From DASVUS01 sp036388675 (GTDB lineage: Bacteria; Armatimonadota; Abditibacteriia; Abditibacteriales; Abditibacteriaceae), in contig DASVRI010000040.1 in the NCBI GenBank assembly GCA_036388675.1, positions 117,032 to 181,031 on the forward strand: 64,000 bases of DNA, in the 5' to 3' direction. Under the pieces are notes generated by a model. The model was not told the origin of the DNA, made no database searches, and saw only the letters and a program-made list of their open reading frames with translations. The position numbers and the translations under genes were made by a program. Shown piece by piece: positions 36,060 through 44,181 of this stretch. Position 1 is the stretch's first letter. Each line of letters starts with the position of its first letter.

Positions 36060-38159
36060 TCAACAGCCGCTGTCGTAGCCTTCGAGTTGATCGACTTTGA
36101 GACGCGATTTGACCGGAACGACAAACGACTTTGTCCACACCGGCGGCAGTGGCGCGCGGTTGCTCCGTAACATCTCCTGCCATTTTTCGTCGGTGAGGCG
36201 GTCGCGGGCGGGGTGCTTGAATTCGTAATAGCTAAAGGCTGCGCCGCGTGTCAGCATCAGTTTGCCTTCGATGGGCACAATCGCCAGCAGTTCGTAGGCG
36301 TGGCCGACGCCTTCTTCGAGTACTCGATCTCCGCCGGTATGCACATCAGCGACGGTAGCCATGTCGCGGTCGGTCTGGCTGACCAGTTCCCAGTTGCTGG
36401 GGCTGCCGCTCATGACCGAAAGCGTCAGGTAGTCGAGCTTGCCACCCAAATAGCGAATCTCTTCGTATTCTTCTTTGGTTAGTTTCTGGTTGCGCAGCTC
36501 TTTTTGCGAAATGCGCTTCAGCATCGACAGCATGTTCTCAAACTCTTCAAATTTGTCTTTCAATTCGTTCGAGAGCAGCTTGCGCTTGACCAACCCGCCA
36601 CGCGATTGCTGCGTCAGTTTGAGCAGGCGATCCCAGAACAAGACGTTCGGCTCGACATAGCCTTTGACAAAAGGCTTGCCCTGCTCATCGCCGCCGCATT
36701 GCACCACGCTTTGCTTGCCATACAGCAGTGTGTCATGACGCAGCTCGGCCCACGAAGCGAGCGCGGTGTTCAGTTGTTTATCCTGCCACGCCGTATTGCG
36801 CATAAAGCTGGGATAGCCGATGGACGCCGGTGCATTAACGATACGCAGAACATCGAGCCAGCCCCAGTAGAGGTTCGATGTCCAGGTGCTTTGCGGCAGG
36901 CGCGCGAACTCTTGTGTGAGCCGCACGCGTTCGGGTTTGTAACCGTTCCATTTGCGGGCGTTGTAGATTTGCGGATGGGCGTCGAGCACAGTTCGCGCGC
37001 GATTGCTGCCCAGCACGGCCATCACGTCCAGACCGGAAGGAAAAACGCGCCCAATCGGCGTCACCAGGCGCTGCATGATTTCGCTGTCGGGAATGTAACG
37101 TTGACCCATGAAGCGCAGTTGCGAACCCGAAGGCAGCGGCCCTTGAATCATGTTCGGCGTGTCTTTGGGGATGCCCTGCTGCAAACCGAAGCGCGGCGCG
37201 ATGCGCGCCGAACGCAAGTTTTCGGCTGCGGCGACGAACACTTCAAATCGCGCCGGGTTCGAGTACTCGGAAAGTGGTGCGCGCACGCCAAAAACTTTGT
37301 CGGCGGCGATTTTCCATTCAGCGGGCGTGAGGTCATCCGACAGGCCGACGTAAAAGGCGGTCGGCTCGTAAATGGTGGCCCATTTATCGTTCAGGCCGGC
37401 AACATAAAGGTCGCGCGACAGCAGCAAGCCCTGGCGAATCTGCTCGTCGTTGCGCTGGCCATCGGTGCGCACTGAAAATGGCGCCAGACCATACCACATC
37501 ATGGCTTTGAAAAAGCGCTGCAATTCGGGGCTGCGCGTGTAATGGCCGCGCGGCACGAACTGCGAGTAATCGAACCTGTAAGGAAAAATCGCGCCCTCGG
37601 CAAAGCCCTGATGCGCCGCAATTAAAGCCAGTTCTTTTTGCACTATGGGCGCGGCTTCAGGTGGCAACGGCGTGGTTAAGCCAAGCAGGCGCGATGCGGT
37701 GCCGAAGTAAGCAATGTTCTTCAGCGCGGCGGCTTTGAGATCGGCGTCCGGAGCTTGTCGCCACGTCGCCACCGATTGCTGCACCATGCCGCCGGTCAGC
37801 GTCTTGAGAACTGGAAACAGTGATTCGCTTTCGACTTTGCGCAACGTAAAATCGAAAAAGATGTGGTAAAGCTGCAACACGCTGTCACTGCTGATAAAGC
37901 TGGGCGTGTTGAGGTAATCGTTGTTCTCGTAGATGTGGAAAAGCTGCTGCGCGCTGGTGGGCGTGCAGACAAAGAGGTTGCGCGCCAGCATCTGCCTTTG
38001 CGCCGCTTGCAGCGGAATCGCTTTGCTGAACGCCTTCAAGTTGGAAACTTCACGCAGCGAGGCCGAGACACGATACGGCTTCACCTGCGCGGTTTGAGCG
38101 TGTGCGACTTGCGCAGTTAAAAGAGGTGCGACGCACAGCAACAGGGGCAGACGCTTCAT
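36060..38159 (-). CDS. DUF3160-family secreted protein
   Basis: From ATG 38159, with GGAGA ahead, the 699-residue product has a signal peptide (KRLPLLLCVAPLLTAQVAHA) and then the DUF3160 fold: LARNLFVCTPTSAQQLFHIYENNDYLNTPSFISSD in part, and VADVHTGGDRVLEEGVGHAYELL near the end. The function of the family is unknown; it is widespread in Armatimonadota, Chloroflexi and archaea. Octamers lie at 36318 and 37261. A palindromic repeat lies upstream. Confidence 0.85.
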   Translation of the reverse strand: MKRLPLLLCVAPLLTAQVAHAQTAQVKPYRVSASLREVSNLKAFSKAIPLQAAQRQMLARNLFVCTPTSAQQLFHIYENNDYLNTPSFISSDSVLQLYHIFFDFTLRKVESESLFPVLKTLTGGMVQQSVATWRQAPDADLKAAALKNIAYFGTASRLLGLTTPLPPEAAPIVQKELALIAAHQGFAEGAIFPYRFDYSQFVPRGHYTRSPELQRFFKAMMWYGLAPFSVRTDGQRNDEQIRQGLLLSRDLYVAGLNDKWATIYEPTAFYVGLSDDLTPAEWKIAADKVFGVRAPLSEYSNPARFEVFVAAAENLRSARIAPRFGLQQGIPKDTPNMIQGPLPSGSQLRFMGQRYIPDSEIMQRLVTPIGRVFPSGLDVMAVLGSNRARTVLDAHPQIYNARKWNGYKPERVRLTQEFARLPQSTWTSNLYWGWLDVLRIVNAPASIGYPSFMRNTAWQDKQLNTALASWAELRHDTLLYGKQSVVQCGGDEQGKPFVKGYVEPNVLFWDRLLKLTQQSRGGLVKRKLLSNELKDKFEEFENMLSMLKRISQKELRNQKLTKEEYEEIRYLGGKLDYLTLSVMSGSPSNWELVSQTDRDMATVADVHTGGDRVLEEGVGHAYELLAIVPIEGKLMLTRGAAFSYYEFKHPARDRLTDEKWQEMLRSNRAPLPPVWTKSFVVPVKSRLKVDQLEGYDSGC

Positions 38160-38238
38160 CGGGAATCTCCAAATCAGAAACAACCGCCTTGTATGTAGAT
38201 GAGATTGCCGTTTCTGTCAACTGTGAGCATCACCCTGA

Positions 38239-38308
38239 TGTCATTTCGAGCGTAGCGAGAAATCTTAGCGCTCTATAATTAAGATTTCTCGCTACGCTCG
38301 AAATGACA
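38239..38308. repeat. Palindromic GTCATTTCGAGCGTAGCGAG repeat
   Basis: TGTCATTTCGAGCGTAGCGA (38239-38258, running to about 38267) pairs with its complement at 38279-38308, around a short A+T-rich loop. This is a common dispersed palindrome in environmental bacteria. Here it runs into the 3' end of the minus-strand gene at 38279 and supplies its last residues (HFERSEKS) and stop codon. Confidence 0.85.
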
Positions 38309-38947
38309 CGTATCATGCGCCACAAATATCCGCTTGCCGTCGGCTTCGACGAGTACTCGATCTTTGGATGACGACACGATGCGCAGTGTTTTCCAACTGC
38401 CGCGTTGCCAATCGACGCCGAAGCCGAAATCGAGGTAGGAGTAGCAGACGAGGCACTTTTTGCCGTCGGGCCGCGTTTCGACTGCGAGAAGTTCGAATGC
38501 GCGGTCGCGGTCGAGGTTGGCGAAGGTGAAGTCGGAGAAGGGTTTGGAGAGGGATGATCCCAGCCACTTGGGCGATGTTTTCTGGCCGTCCCAGTTGAAG
38601 ACGAAAAGGCAGTTGTGCGGGCGCGGAAAAAAGCGCGTGCCTTTGTAGACGCCAAGCACGATCTCTTTGCGCCCGTTGCCATCCACATCAGCGATGGCCA
38701 GTTTCCACGGTTTCCAGCGTTGCGGCACATCGCGGTGCAACAGTTTGCGCCCGCGCCAAATGCTCAGTGTGGGATTGTGTCGTGCATCGAGCACAACTCG
38801 CTCAGGTGTGCCGTCGCCTTCAAGATCGATTGTCCGGGTTTGAACACATGGCGGCGAAGTGGGAGGAGATCCAGTCTGCGCCGCGCTGCGAGTACTCGCT
38901 GGAACACAATAGAGCATCGCGAGCGCGGCGCAAAACGCAGAACGCAT
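38279..38947 (-). CDS. Secreted FG-GAP/VCBS-like protein with repeat-derived tail
   Basis: From ATG 38947 (222 residues) the product has a signal peptide (RSAFCAALAMLYC) and calcium-loop-like repeats: DLEGDGTPERVVLDA, DVDGNGRKEIVLGVY and NLDRDRAFELLAVE. These match FG-GAP/VCBS beta-propeller blades, though too few for a full propeller. The C-terminal HFERSEKS comes from the palindrome at 38239-38308, so the original end may be lost. It follows ugd by 1 bp on the same strand. Confidence 0.6.
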   Translation of the reverse strand: MRSAFCAALAMLYCVPASTRSAAQTGSPPTSPPCVQTRTIDLEGDGTPERVVLDARHNPTLSIWRGRKLLHRDVPQRWKPWKLAIADVDGNGRKEIVLGVYKGTRFFPRPHNCLFVFNWDGQKTSPKWLGSSLSKPFSDFTFANLDRDRAFELLAVETRPDGKKCLVCYSYLDFGFGVDWQRGSWKTLRIVSSSKDRVLVEADGKRIFVAHDTCHFERSEKS

Positions 38948-38948
38948 T

Positions 38949-40277
38949 TTAGGTGGCGACGACTTCGGCATACACCGTCGGGCGACCGATGGAGTAGTAG
39001 GTGAAACCGCGATCGCGCACCGTATCGAGTTCATACACGTTGCGACCGTCGAAGATGGTCGGCTGCTTCATCAGTTCGCGCATGAAGCCGAAATCGGGCT
39101 CGCGGAACTTGTTCCACTCGGTGACGATAATCAGCGCATCGGCGCCATCGCAAGCGTCGTAGTGACGATTGGCGTACCCGATGCTGTCGCCAAGTTGGCG
39201 GCGCACCGGCTCAATCGCTTCGGGGTCGTAGGCGCATACACTCGCGCCATGTTCCAGCAACTGCTTGATCAGTGTCAGCGCCGGGGCTTCACGAATGTCA
39301 TCCGTATTCGGCTTGAACGCCAGACCCCACATGGCGAAACGCCGTCCCTGAATGTCGCCGTCGAAGTGGTCGAGAATGCGCGGCAGCAAGGCGCGCTTCT
39401 GTTCTTCGTTGATGGCATCGGTCGCTTCGAGCAGGCGCTGCGGCGCATCGTGCTTGCGTCCGATGTCGATGAGCGCCTTCACATCTTTGGGAAAGCAACT
39501 GCCGCCGTAGCCGATACCGGGGAACAGGAAGCGCTTGCCGATGCGCGAATCGAGGCCGACGCCCAAACGCACATGATCGACATTGGCGCCGCACTTTTCG
39601 CACAGGTTGGCGATGTCGTTCATAAACGAAATGCGCAGCGCCAGCATCGAGTTGGCGGCATATTTCGTCATCTCCGCCGAGCGCGGGTCCATCACCACAA
39701 ACGGGTTGCCCGACAGCAAAAACGGGTGATAAAGCTCGCGCAGCATTTTCTCGGCGCGCTCGCTCGAAACTCCGACGACAACGCGTTCGGGTTTGAGGAA
39801 GTCGTCGACCGCCACGCCTTCGCGCAGGAATTCGGGGTTGCTGGCGACATCGAATTCGCACTGCGCGTGTTTGGCAATCGCTTCGCGCACGGCGTCCACC
39901 GTGCCCACGGGAACCGTGCTCTTGGTAACAATGACTTTGTAATCTTGAATCAGCTTGCCGATGGTTTCCGATGCCTGAAGCACATAGCTCAGGTCGGCGG
40001 AACCGTCCTGGCCTTCCGGTGTGGGCAAGGCAAGGAAAATGATCTCAGCGGCTTCCACAGCTTCGGCATAATCCGAGGTGAAAACCAGGCGTTCTTCGCG
40101 CCGGTTGCGATCGAATAAACGATCCAGGCCCGGTTCGTAAATTGTCAAACTGCCGTTGCGCAGGCGTTCAAGCTTGGCCTCATCGACATCGACGCAGATG
40201 ACGTCGTTACCCGATTCGGCAAAGCATACTCCGGCCACAAGTCCAACGTAACCTGTTCCAATGACTGCAAGTTTCAT
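38949..40277 (-). CDS. ugd: UDP-glucose 6-dehydrogenase
   Basis: This enzyme oxidises UDP-glucose to UDP-glucuronate for exopolysaccharide. The 442-residue protein has MKLAVIGTGYVGLVAG for NAD binding, the dimer segment near SMLALRISFMNDIANLCE, the catalytic Cys in GYGGSCFPKD, and DGRNVY in the C-terminal domain. Length is normal. The octamer at 40278-40285 abuts the ATG on its upstream side; the minus-strand sequence reads GGAGTACTCATG, so the octamer supplies the GAG of the GGAG ribosome site. Confidence 0.93.
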   Translation of the reverse strand: MKLAVIGTGYVGLVAGVCFAESGNDVICVDVDEAKLERLRNGSLTIYEPGLDRLFDRNRREERLVFTSDYAEAVEAAEIIFLALPTPEGQDGSADLSYVLQASETIGKLIQDYKVIVTKSTVPVGTVDAVREAIAKHAQCEFDVASNPEFLREGVAVDDFLKPERVVVGVSSERAEKMLRELYHPFLLSGNPFVVMDPRSAEMTKYAANSMLALRISFMNDIANLCEKCGANVDHVRLGVGLDSRIGKRFLFPGIGYGGSCFPKDVKALIDIGRKHDAPQRLLEATDAINEEQKRALLPRILDHFDGDIQGRRFAMWGLAFKPNTDDIREAPALTLIKQLLEHGASVCAYDPEAIEPVRRQLGDSIGYANRHYDACDGADALIIVTEWNKFREPDFGFMRELMKQPTIFDGRNVYELDTVRDRGFTYYSIGRPTVYAEVVAT

Positions 40278-40309
40278 GAGTACTCCATAGGGTTAATCAG
40301 CCTATGCAT

Positions 40310-40345
40310 AACACATTATTTTGACCAAAGTCAAATTTTGACATT
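40310..40345 (-). promoter_or_regulatory. A+T-rich promoter/operator-like region before ugd
   Basis: On the minus strand, TTGACT followed 18 nt later by TATGCA gives a weak sigma70-type promoter. It overlaps an inverted repeat (TTGAC, CAAA, GTCAA on the plus strand near 40321-40334). It is the most A+T-rich part of the neighbourhood. The repeat could be a regulator site; neither element is verified. Confidence 0.3.
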
Positions 40346-40350
40346 GGCCT

Positions 40351-41463
40351 CTAACCACGTGTTAAGGCAACGGCGCGGCGCGCGAGGCCTGGTGTGTGCT
40401 TCAACACACCGACTGCAAGGGCGCACCCGTGCGGCGAAGTGAGCAGCGGTTGCAAGCGGGTCGCCCAGCGCAGGCGTGCGGCAAATTCGCGCCGCCACGC
40501 CGCAGTATACAGCGCGGAGATGTCGTTCTTTTTAAGGCCATGTTTCAAAGCGGCAACAATGATGACCGCTGCCAGCTCGCCGCTGCGCGCCGCCATCGCC
40601 ATGCCGTCGCCCGTCAGCGGGTGAATAAAGCCTGCGGCATCACCACAACGCAGCACGCCATCTTGCACCGGCTGCGTGCCGCCAAACGTGATGTTGGCCG
40701 TCGAAAGCCACGGCATTGTGGTTTGCGCATCACCCACACGACGGCGCAACGCCGGACACTCTCCGAGCAACCACTGCCAGAACGCGGCGGGCGAGCGACC
40801 TGCGACGACATTGTAATCGGCCAGCAGGCAGGCGTTGGTCAGGCCATCTTCAATGCGCACCAGGCCACAGTAGCCGCCACGAAACGGATGCAACTCAACT
40901 GCACCCGGCTCCAGCGCAGCGTTGCCGAAGTGCGTTTTGAAACCGACGAAGCGCGCCGGAGAAGACGTTGCATCGTTGCCTGTGTTCAATACGCGGGCAT
41001 TTCGTCCGGCGGCGGCCACCACGAATCGCGCGTGCCATTGTTCACCCTGAGTACTCACCAGGAAACCGTCACGCACGTTGCCCTCAATGCTACGCACGCG
41101 CGCTTCGTCAAAGCATTGCGCGCCTGCACTTTGCGCCGCTTCCCACAAGAGTTCGTCCAGTCGATAACGTGAAATCGCCAGCGCCGCACCGGGCAAAGTT
41201 GTTTCGAGTACTCGATGGCCGCTGACAATGCGCGCACTTTCGATGCGGCAGGCGCCCGTGTGTTCAATCGAATCGAGCACGTGGATCCGTGCAAAGATTT
41301 GCTTTATTTCGGGCGACAAGAATTCACCGCAAACTTTGTGGCGCGGCATCTTAGCGGCCTCGAAGAGTGCCACACGAGCACCGCGTTGCGCCAGTGTTAT
41401 CGCGGCTACGGCACCGCCGAGTCCGGCACCAATGACCGCGACATCAACGTGTTGAGTACTCAT
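40351..41463 (-). CDS. FAD-dependent oxidoreductase (geranylgeranyl-reductase-like)
   Basis: The 370-residue flavoprotein has the dinucleotide motif VAVIGAGLGGAVAA, the second signature KVCGEFLSPE and the FAD-ribityl motif CGDAAGFIHPLTGDGM typical of geranylgeranyl reductase and halogenase-like enzymes. It reduces or oxidises an isoprenoid or polyketide-type substrate, by family inference. Its start (ATGAGTACTC, an octamer at codons 1-4) overlaps the upstream methyltransferase stop, so it is the last gene of a three-gene operon. Confidence 0.82.
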   Translation of the reverse strand: MSTQHVDVAVIGAGLGGAVAAITLAQRGARVALFEAAKMPRHKVCGEFLSPEIKQIFARIHVLDSIEHTGACRIESARIVSGHRVLETTLPGAALAISRYRLDELLWEAAQSAGAQCFDEARVRSIEGNVRDGFLVSTQGEQWHARFVVAAAGRNARVLNTGNDATSSPARFVGFKTHFGNAALEPGAVELHPFRGGYCGLVRIEDGLTNACLLADYNVVAGRSPAAFWQWLLGECPALRRRVGDAQTTMPWLSTANITFGGTQPVQDGVLRCGDAAGFIHPLTGDGMAMAARSGELAAVIIVAALKHGLKKNDISALYTAAWRREFAARLRWATRLQPLLTSPHGCALAVGVLKHTPGLARRAVALTRG

Positions 41464-42185
41464 GAATTTAGCTTTTCACCGACGATGCTCATGCGATAGG
41501 GAAAGTGCTCGCGCACACACGCCCGCAGTTCCGGGGCGTCGCCGCCGATGCGTTGCATTTCATGAAGCGTGTAGCCGCGCCGCAGCGACGCTTCGCCATC
41601 ATGGCGCGTGATGTAACTGCGCGCGAAAATCGGCTTCGTCAGGCGGAAGAAAACCAGCGGCACGTAATGGCGCACCAGGTCGTTCATCGCCCAGCCAATG
41701 CGGCTGACGCGATGGAACTCGCGCAAAAGCTGCACAATTTGCGGCGCGCGAAAGTGGTGCAAAAATAGCGATGACACAACGATGTCCACCGCATTGTCGG
41801 CCAGCGGCAAACAGAAGGCGTCGGCCTGCAATAGATGCACATTTGCGGATAGGAGCTGTTGTTGATCTAAATCTTCTCGTGCCACTTGCAGGTGACGTGC
41901 GTTGTTATCCAGTGCGAGTACTCGCAATTCGATGTTTCGGCTTTGCGCTAACTGCACCAGTCGCACGGGAATGTCGGCGCTGCCGGTGCCTATATCGAGA
42001 ACGGTGGCACTACTCATCTTGTGCTTTTGCAACATATCCATTGTCGCGTTGCACACCACGCTTGCGCCGCCAAGATAAGTATTGATGCGCCGGATGTCGT
42101 GCAGCGAGCGCCGCACTTGGGACAATGTGCCGCGCTGCAAATCGAGCAACTCTTCGCGGTCAACTTGTGGAGGGGCCAGGTTCAT
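41460..42185 (-). CDS. UbiE-like methyltransferase
   Basis: The 241-residue product has the SAM motif VLDIGTGSADIPVRL, a second acidic site LALDNN, and VVSSLFLHHF with REFHRVSR, typical of UbiE/Methyltransf_25 proteins in polyketide and quinone routes. It overlaps both neighbours by 4 bp (ATGA at each end): the ketosynthase upstream and the FAD enzyme downstream. Co-translation suggests the three act on one pathway intermediate. An octamer lies at 41916. Confidence 0.85.
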   Translation of the reverse strand: MNLAPPQVDREELLDLQRGTLSQVRRSLHDIRRINTYLGGASVVCNATMDMLQKHKMSSATVLDIGTGSADIPVRLVQLAQSRNIELRVLALDNNARHLQVAREDLDQQQLLSANVHLLQADAFCLPLADNAVDIVVSSLFLHHFRAPQIVQLLREFHRVSRIGWAMNDLVRHYVPLVFFRLTKPIFARSYITRHDGEASLRRGYTLHEMQRIGGDAPELRACVREHFPYRMSIVGEKLNS

Positions 42186-43462
42186 TGAATTTGCTTCAGC
42201 ACCAGAGCGGCGTTCTTGGAGCCGAAACCCAGGCAGTTGCACAAGGCTGTATTCACATGCGCGGCGCGCGATACCTTAGGCACATAATCGAGGTCACAGC
42301 GCGGGTCGGGTGTGTCGAGGTTGATGGTTGGCGGCACCGTGTTTTCCTGCATGGCGAACAAGGCAGCGCACACGCCCGCCGCGCCGCTGGCACCCTGCGG
42401 ATGGCCGATTTGCGATTTGGTGGAACTCATCGGAATGTGGCGCGCGTGTTCGTCCAGCGCGAGTTTTACGGCATCGCTTTCCAGCGGGTCGTTCAGTTGC
42501 GTGCCGGTGCCGTGCAGGTTCACGTAATCGATTTCTTCTGCACGAGTACTCGCATCGCGCAAGGCCAGGCTCATGGCGCGTGCCGCTTCGTGCGGCTCGT
42601 TCAATGCAACACGGTGGTAGGCTTCGCACGTCGCGCCGTAGCCGCCGATTTCGGCCCAGATCTTCGCGCCGCGTGCCTGCGCGTGTTGCAGTTCTTCGAT
42701 CATTAAAATCCAGGCGCCTTCGCCCAGGATAAAGCCGTCGCGGTTGCTGCTAAACGGGCGCGATGCTTGTTGCGGCTTGTCGTTCCACTTGGTGGGCATG
42801 GCGCGCATCAGGCAAAAACCGGCCATCATTGCCGGTGTGATGCAAGCGTCGGCACCGCCGCTGAGAACCATTTGCGAACGCCCGCTGCGAATAAGATCGA
42901 GCGCGTTACCCAGCGCATCGCTCGAACTGGTGCAGCCATCGGAAAAAGTATGGGAGCGTCCACGAAAACCATGTGCAATGGAAATTTCGCTCGACAGCAT
43001 TCCGGCGATGGAAGATGAAATTGCATACGGCGACATGTTCTTGTCGCTGGTGAGCCAACGCGCAATCTGTTCTTCCGCGAACGAAAAACCGCCGCCGCCG
43101 GTGCCGACAACAACATCAATGTGCCGTCGTTCTTTTTCGGGAAGTGAATCAATACCGGCGTGGCAAAGCGCGTCGCGCGTCGCGGCTAAGGCGAGGGGTA
43201 CCACGCGGGGCACACGGTCGAGATCTCGTTCCTGGAGCCAATCGCGCGGCTCAAAGTTGGGGATTTCTGCGGCGACACGACAGGGTAGTGGCTCCGAATG
43301 TGTTGCATTCTGCGGCAGGTAGCTGTGGTGAGGCCGCGCTGCATCGAACAGTGTGACCGCGCGCGTTGTAGAAAGGCCACTCTTTAAACCCTGTGCCCAC
43401 CTGTTCCAGCCCAACCCAAAAGGGGAAACAATTCCAACTCCAGTGATGACCGCACGCTTCAT
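42182..43462 (-). CDS. FabF-like beta-ketoacyl synthase, secondary-metabolism type
   Basis: The 426-residue condensing enzyme has Cys in FSDGCTSSSDALG, His in NLHGTGTQLND and His in KSQIGHPQGASG, so the triad is complete. It is clearly distinct from the housekeeping FabF at 4558 (for example the GCTSSSD nucleophile loop rather than ACASSAH). Its operon with a methyltransferase and a FAD reductase suggests a specialised polyketide or lipid. No ACP or chain-length factor is near, so housekeeping ACP may serve. Confidence 0.88.
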   Translation of the reverse strand: MKRAVITGVGIVSPFGLGWNRWAQGLKSGLSTTRAVTLFDAARPHHSYLPQNATHSEPLPCRVAAEIPNFEPRDWLQERDLDRVPRVVPLALAATRDALCHAGIDSLPEKERRHIDVVVGTGGGGFSFAEEQIARWLTSDKNMSPYAISSSIAGMLSSEISIAHGFRGRSHTFSDGCTSSSDALGNALDLIRSGRSQMVLSGGADACITPAMMAGFCLMRAMPTKWNDKPQQASRPFSSNRDGFILGEGAWILMIEELQHAQARGAKIWAEIGGYGATCEAYHRVALNEPHEAARAMSLALRDASTRAEEIDYVNLHGTGTQLNDPLESDAVKLALDEHARHIPMSSTKSQIGHPQGASGAAGVCAALFAMQENTVPPTINLDTPDPRCDLDYVPKVSRAAHVNTALCNCLGFGSKNAALVLKQIQ

Positions 43463-43484
43463 AATACTCGATTCAACCAGTCAA

Positions 43485-44171
43485 CTATCGATCCATTTTA
43501 TCGAGTAATGCCTGCGCCAAGGTTTTGTCGCGGGTCTGTTCCCATATCCAATCCGGGTCGGGCGCAGCGTCGATAATACCTCCCAAGACGCTTCGCGCTT
43601 CGCGGAGTTGCTGATCATCTAAAAGTGCTTCGGCCAGATAAAGCTGTGTCGTCGAATTCTGCGGCACGATCTGGAGTGCGCGCTGGAAAAACGCCACAGC
43701 TTTGTTGATGTCGCCGCCCAACAGCAGCGGCTTCTTGTGTGTGATGCGTCCGAGTACTCGCAGCGGCCCGGCGAAGTAAAACTCTTCCTGAGCTTGTGCC
43801 GCGTGTTCCATTTCTTTGGTGGCCTGCGACAACACGCGCATCGCGTTGAACTTGCCCGACAAGCGCGCTGCTTCAATTGTGTTCACGCCATGCCAGAACA
43901 AGCCCTCGACGCGGTTTGGCCGCAAGCGTAACGCTGCCGTCGCTTCCTGCGCGCCCGCTGCATAATGGCGCCGCGCAGCAGCGTTGTCACCGGCTTGCAG
44001 GCTTTGCATGGCGCGAAAATGCGACATGCGCGCCCAGCGCCACAACGTGGCGAAGTCGGGTGTTTGTTGTTCGTGAAGCGCTTTGTCGAGCGCCGCTTCA
44101 CAGGCGGCAAACTGCGCCGCGTCGTAACGCTTGCGCCATTGTTCGTCGAGTGTGTTCCAGTTTTGTGTCAT
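43485..44171 (-). CDS. TPR-like protein
   Basis: The 228-residue soluble protein is built of helix pairs resembling tetratricopeptide repeats: ATLWRWARMSHFRAMQ, RVEGLFWHGVNTIEAAR and LYLAEALLDDQQLREARSVL. The pattern WHGVN and GGDINKAVAFFQRAL recalls the T component of TRAP transporters or its homologues. No signal peptide is visible. It sits between the ABC permease (10 bp upstream) and the ketosynthase on the same strand; its role is unknown. Confidence 0.65.
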   Translation of the reverse strand: MTQNWNTLDEQWRKRYDAAQFAACEAALDKALHEQQTPDFATLWRWARMSHFRAMQSLQAGDNAAARRHYAAGAQEATAALRLRPNRVEGLFWHGVNTIEAARLSGKFNAMRVLSQATKEMEHAAQAQEEFYFAGPLRVLGRITHKKPLLLGGDINKAVAFFQRALQIVPQNSTTQLYLAEALLDDQQLREARSVLGGIIDAAPDPDWIWEQTRDKTLAQALLDKMDR

Positions 44172-44181
44172 CGCAATGTTG

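Noticed and set aside
39162..40118. 318-codon plus-strand frame opposite ugd
   Set aside because: Antisense to a complete UDP-glucose dehydrogenase; no independent support.
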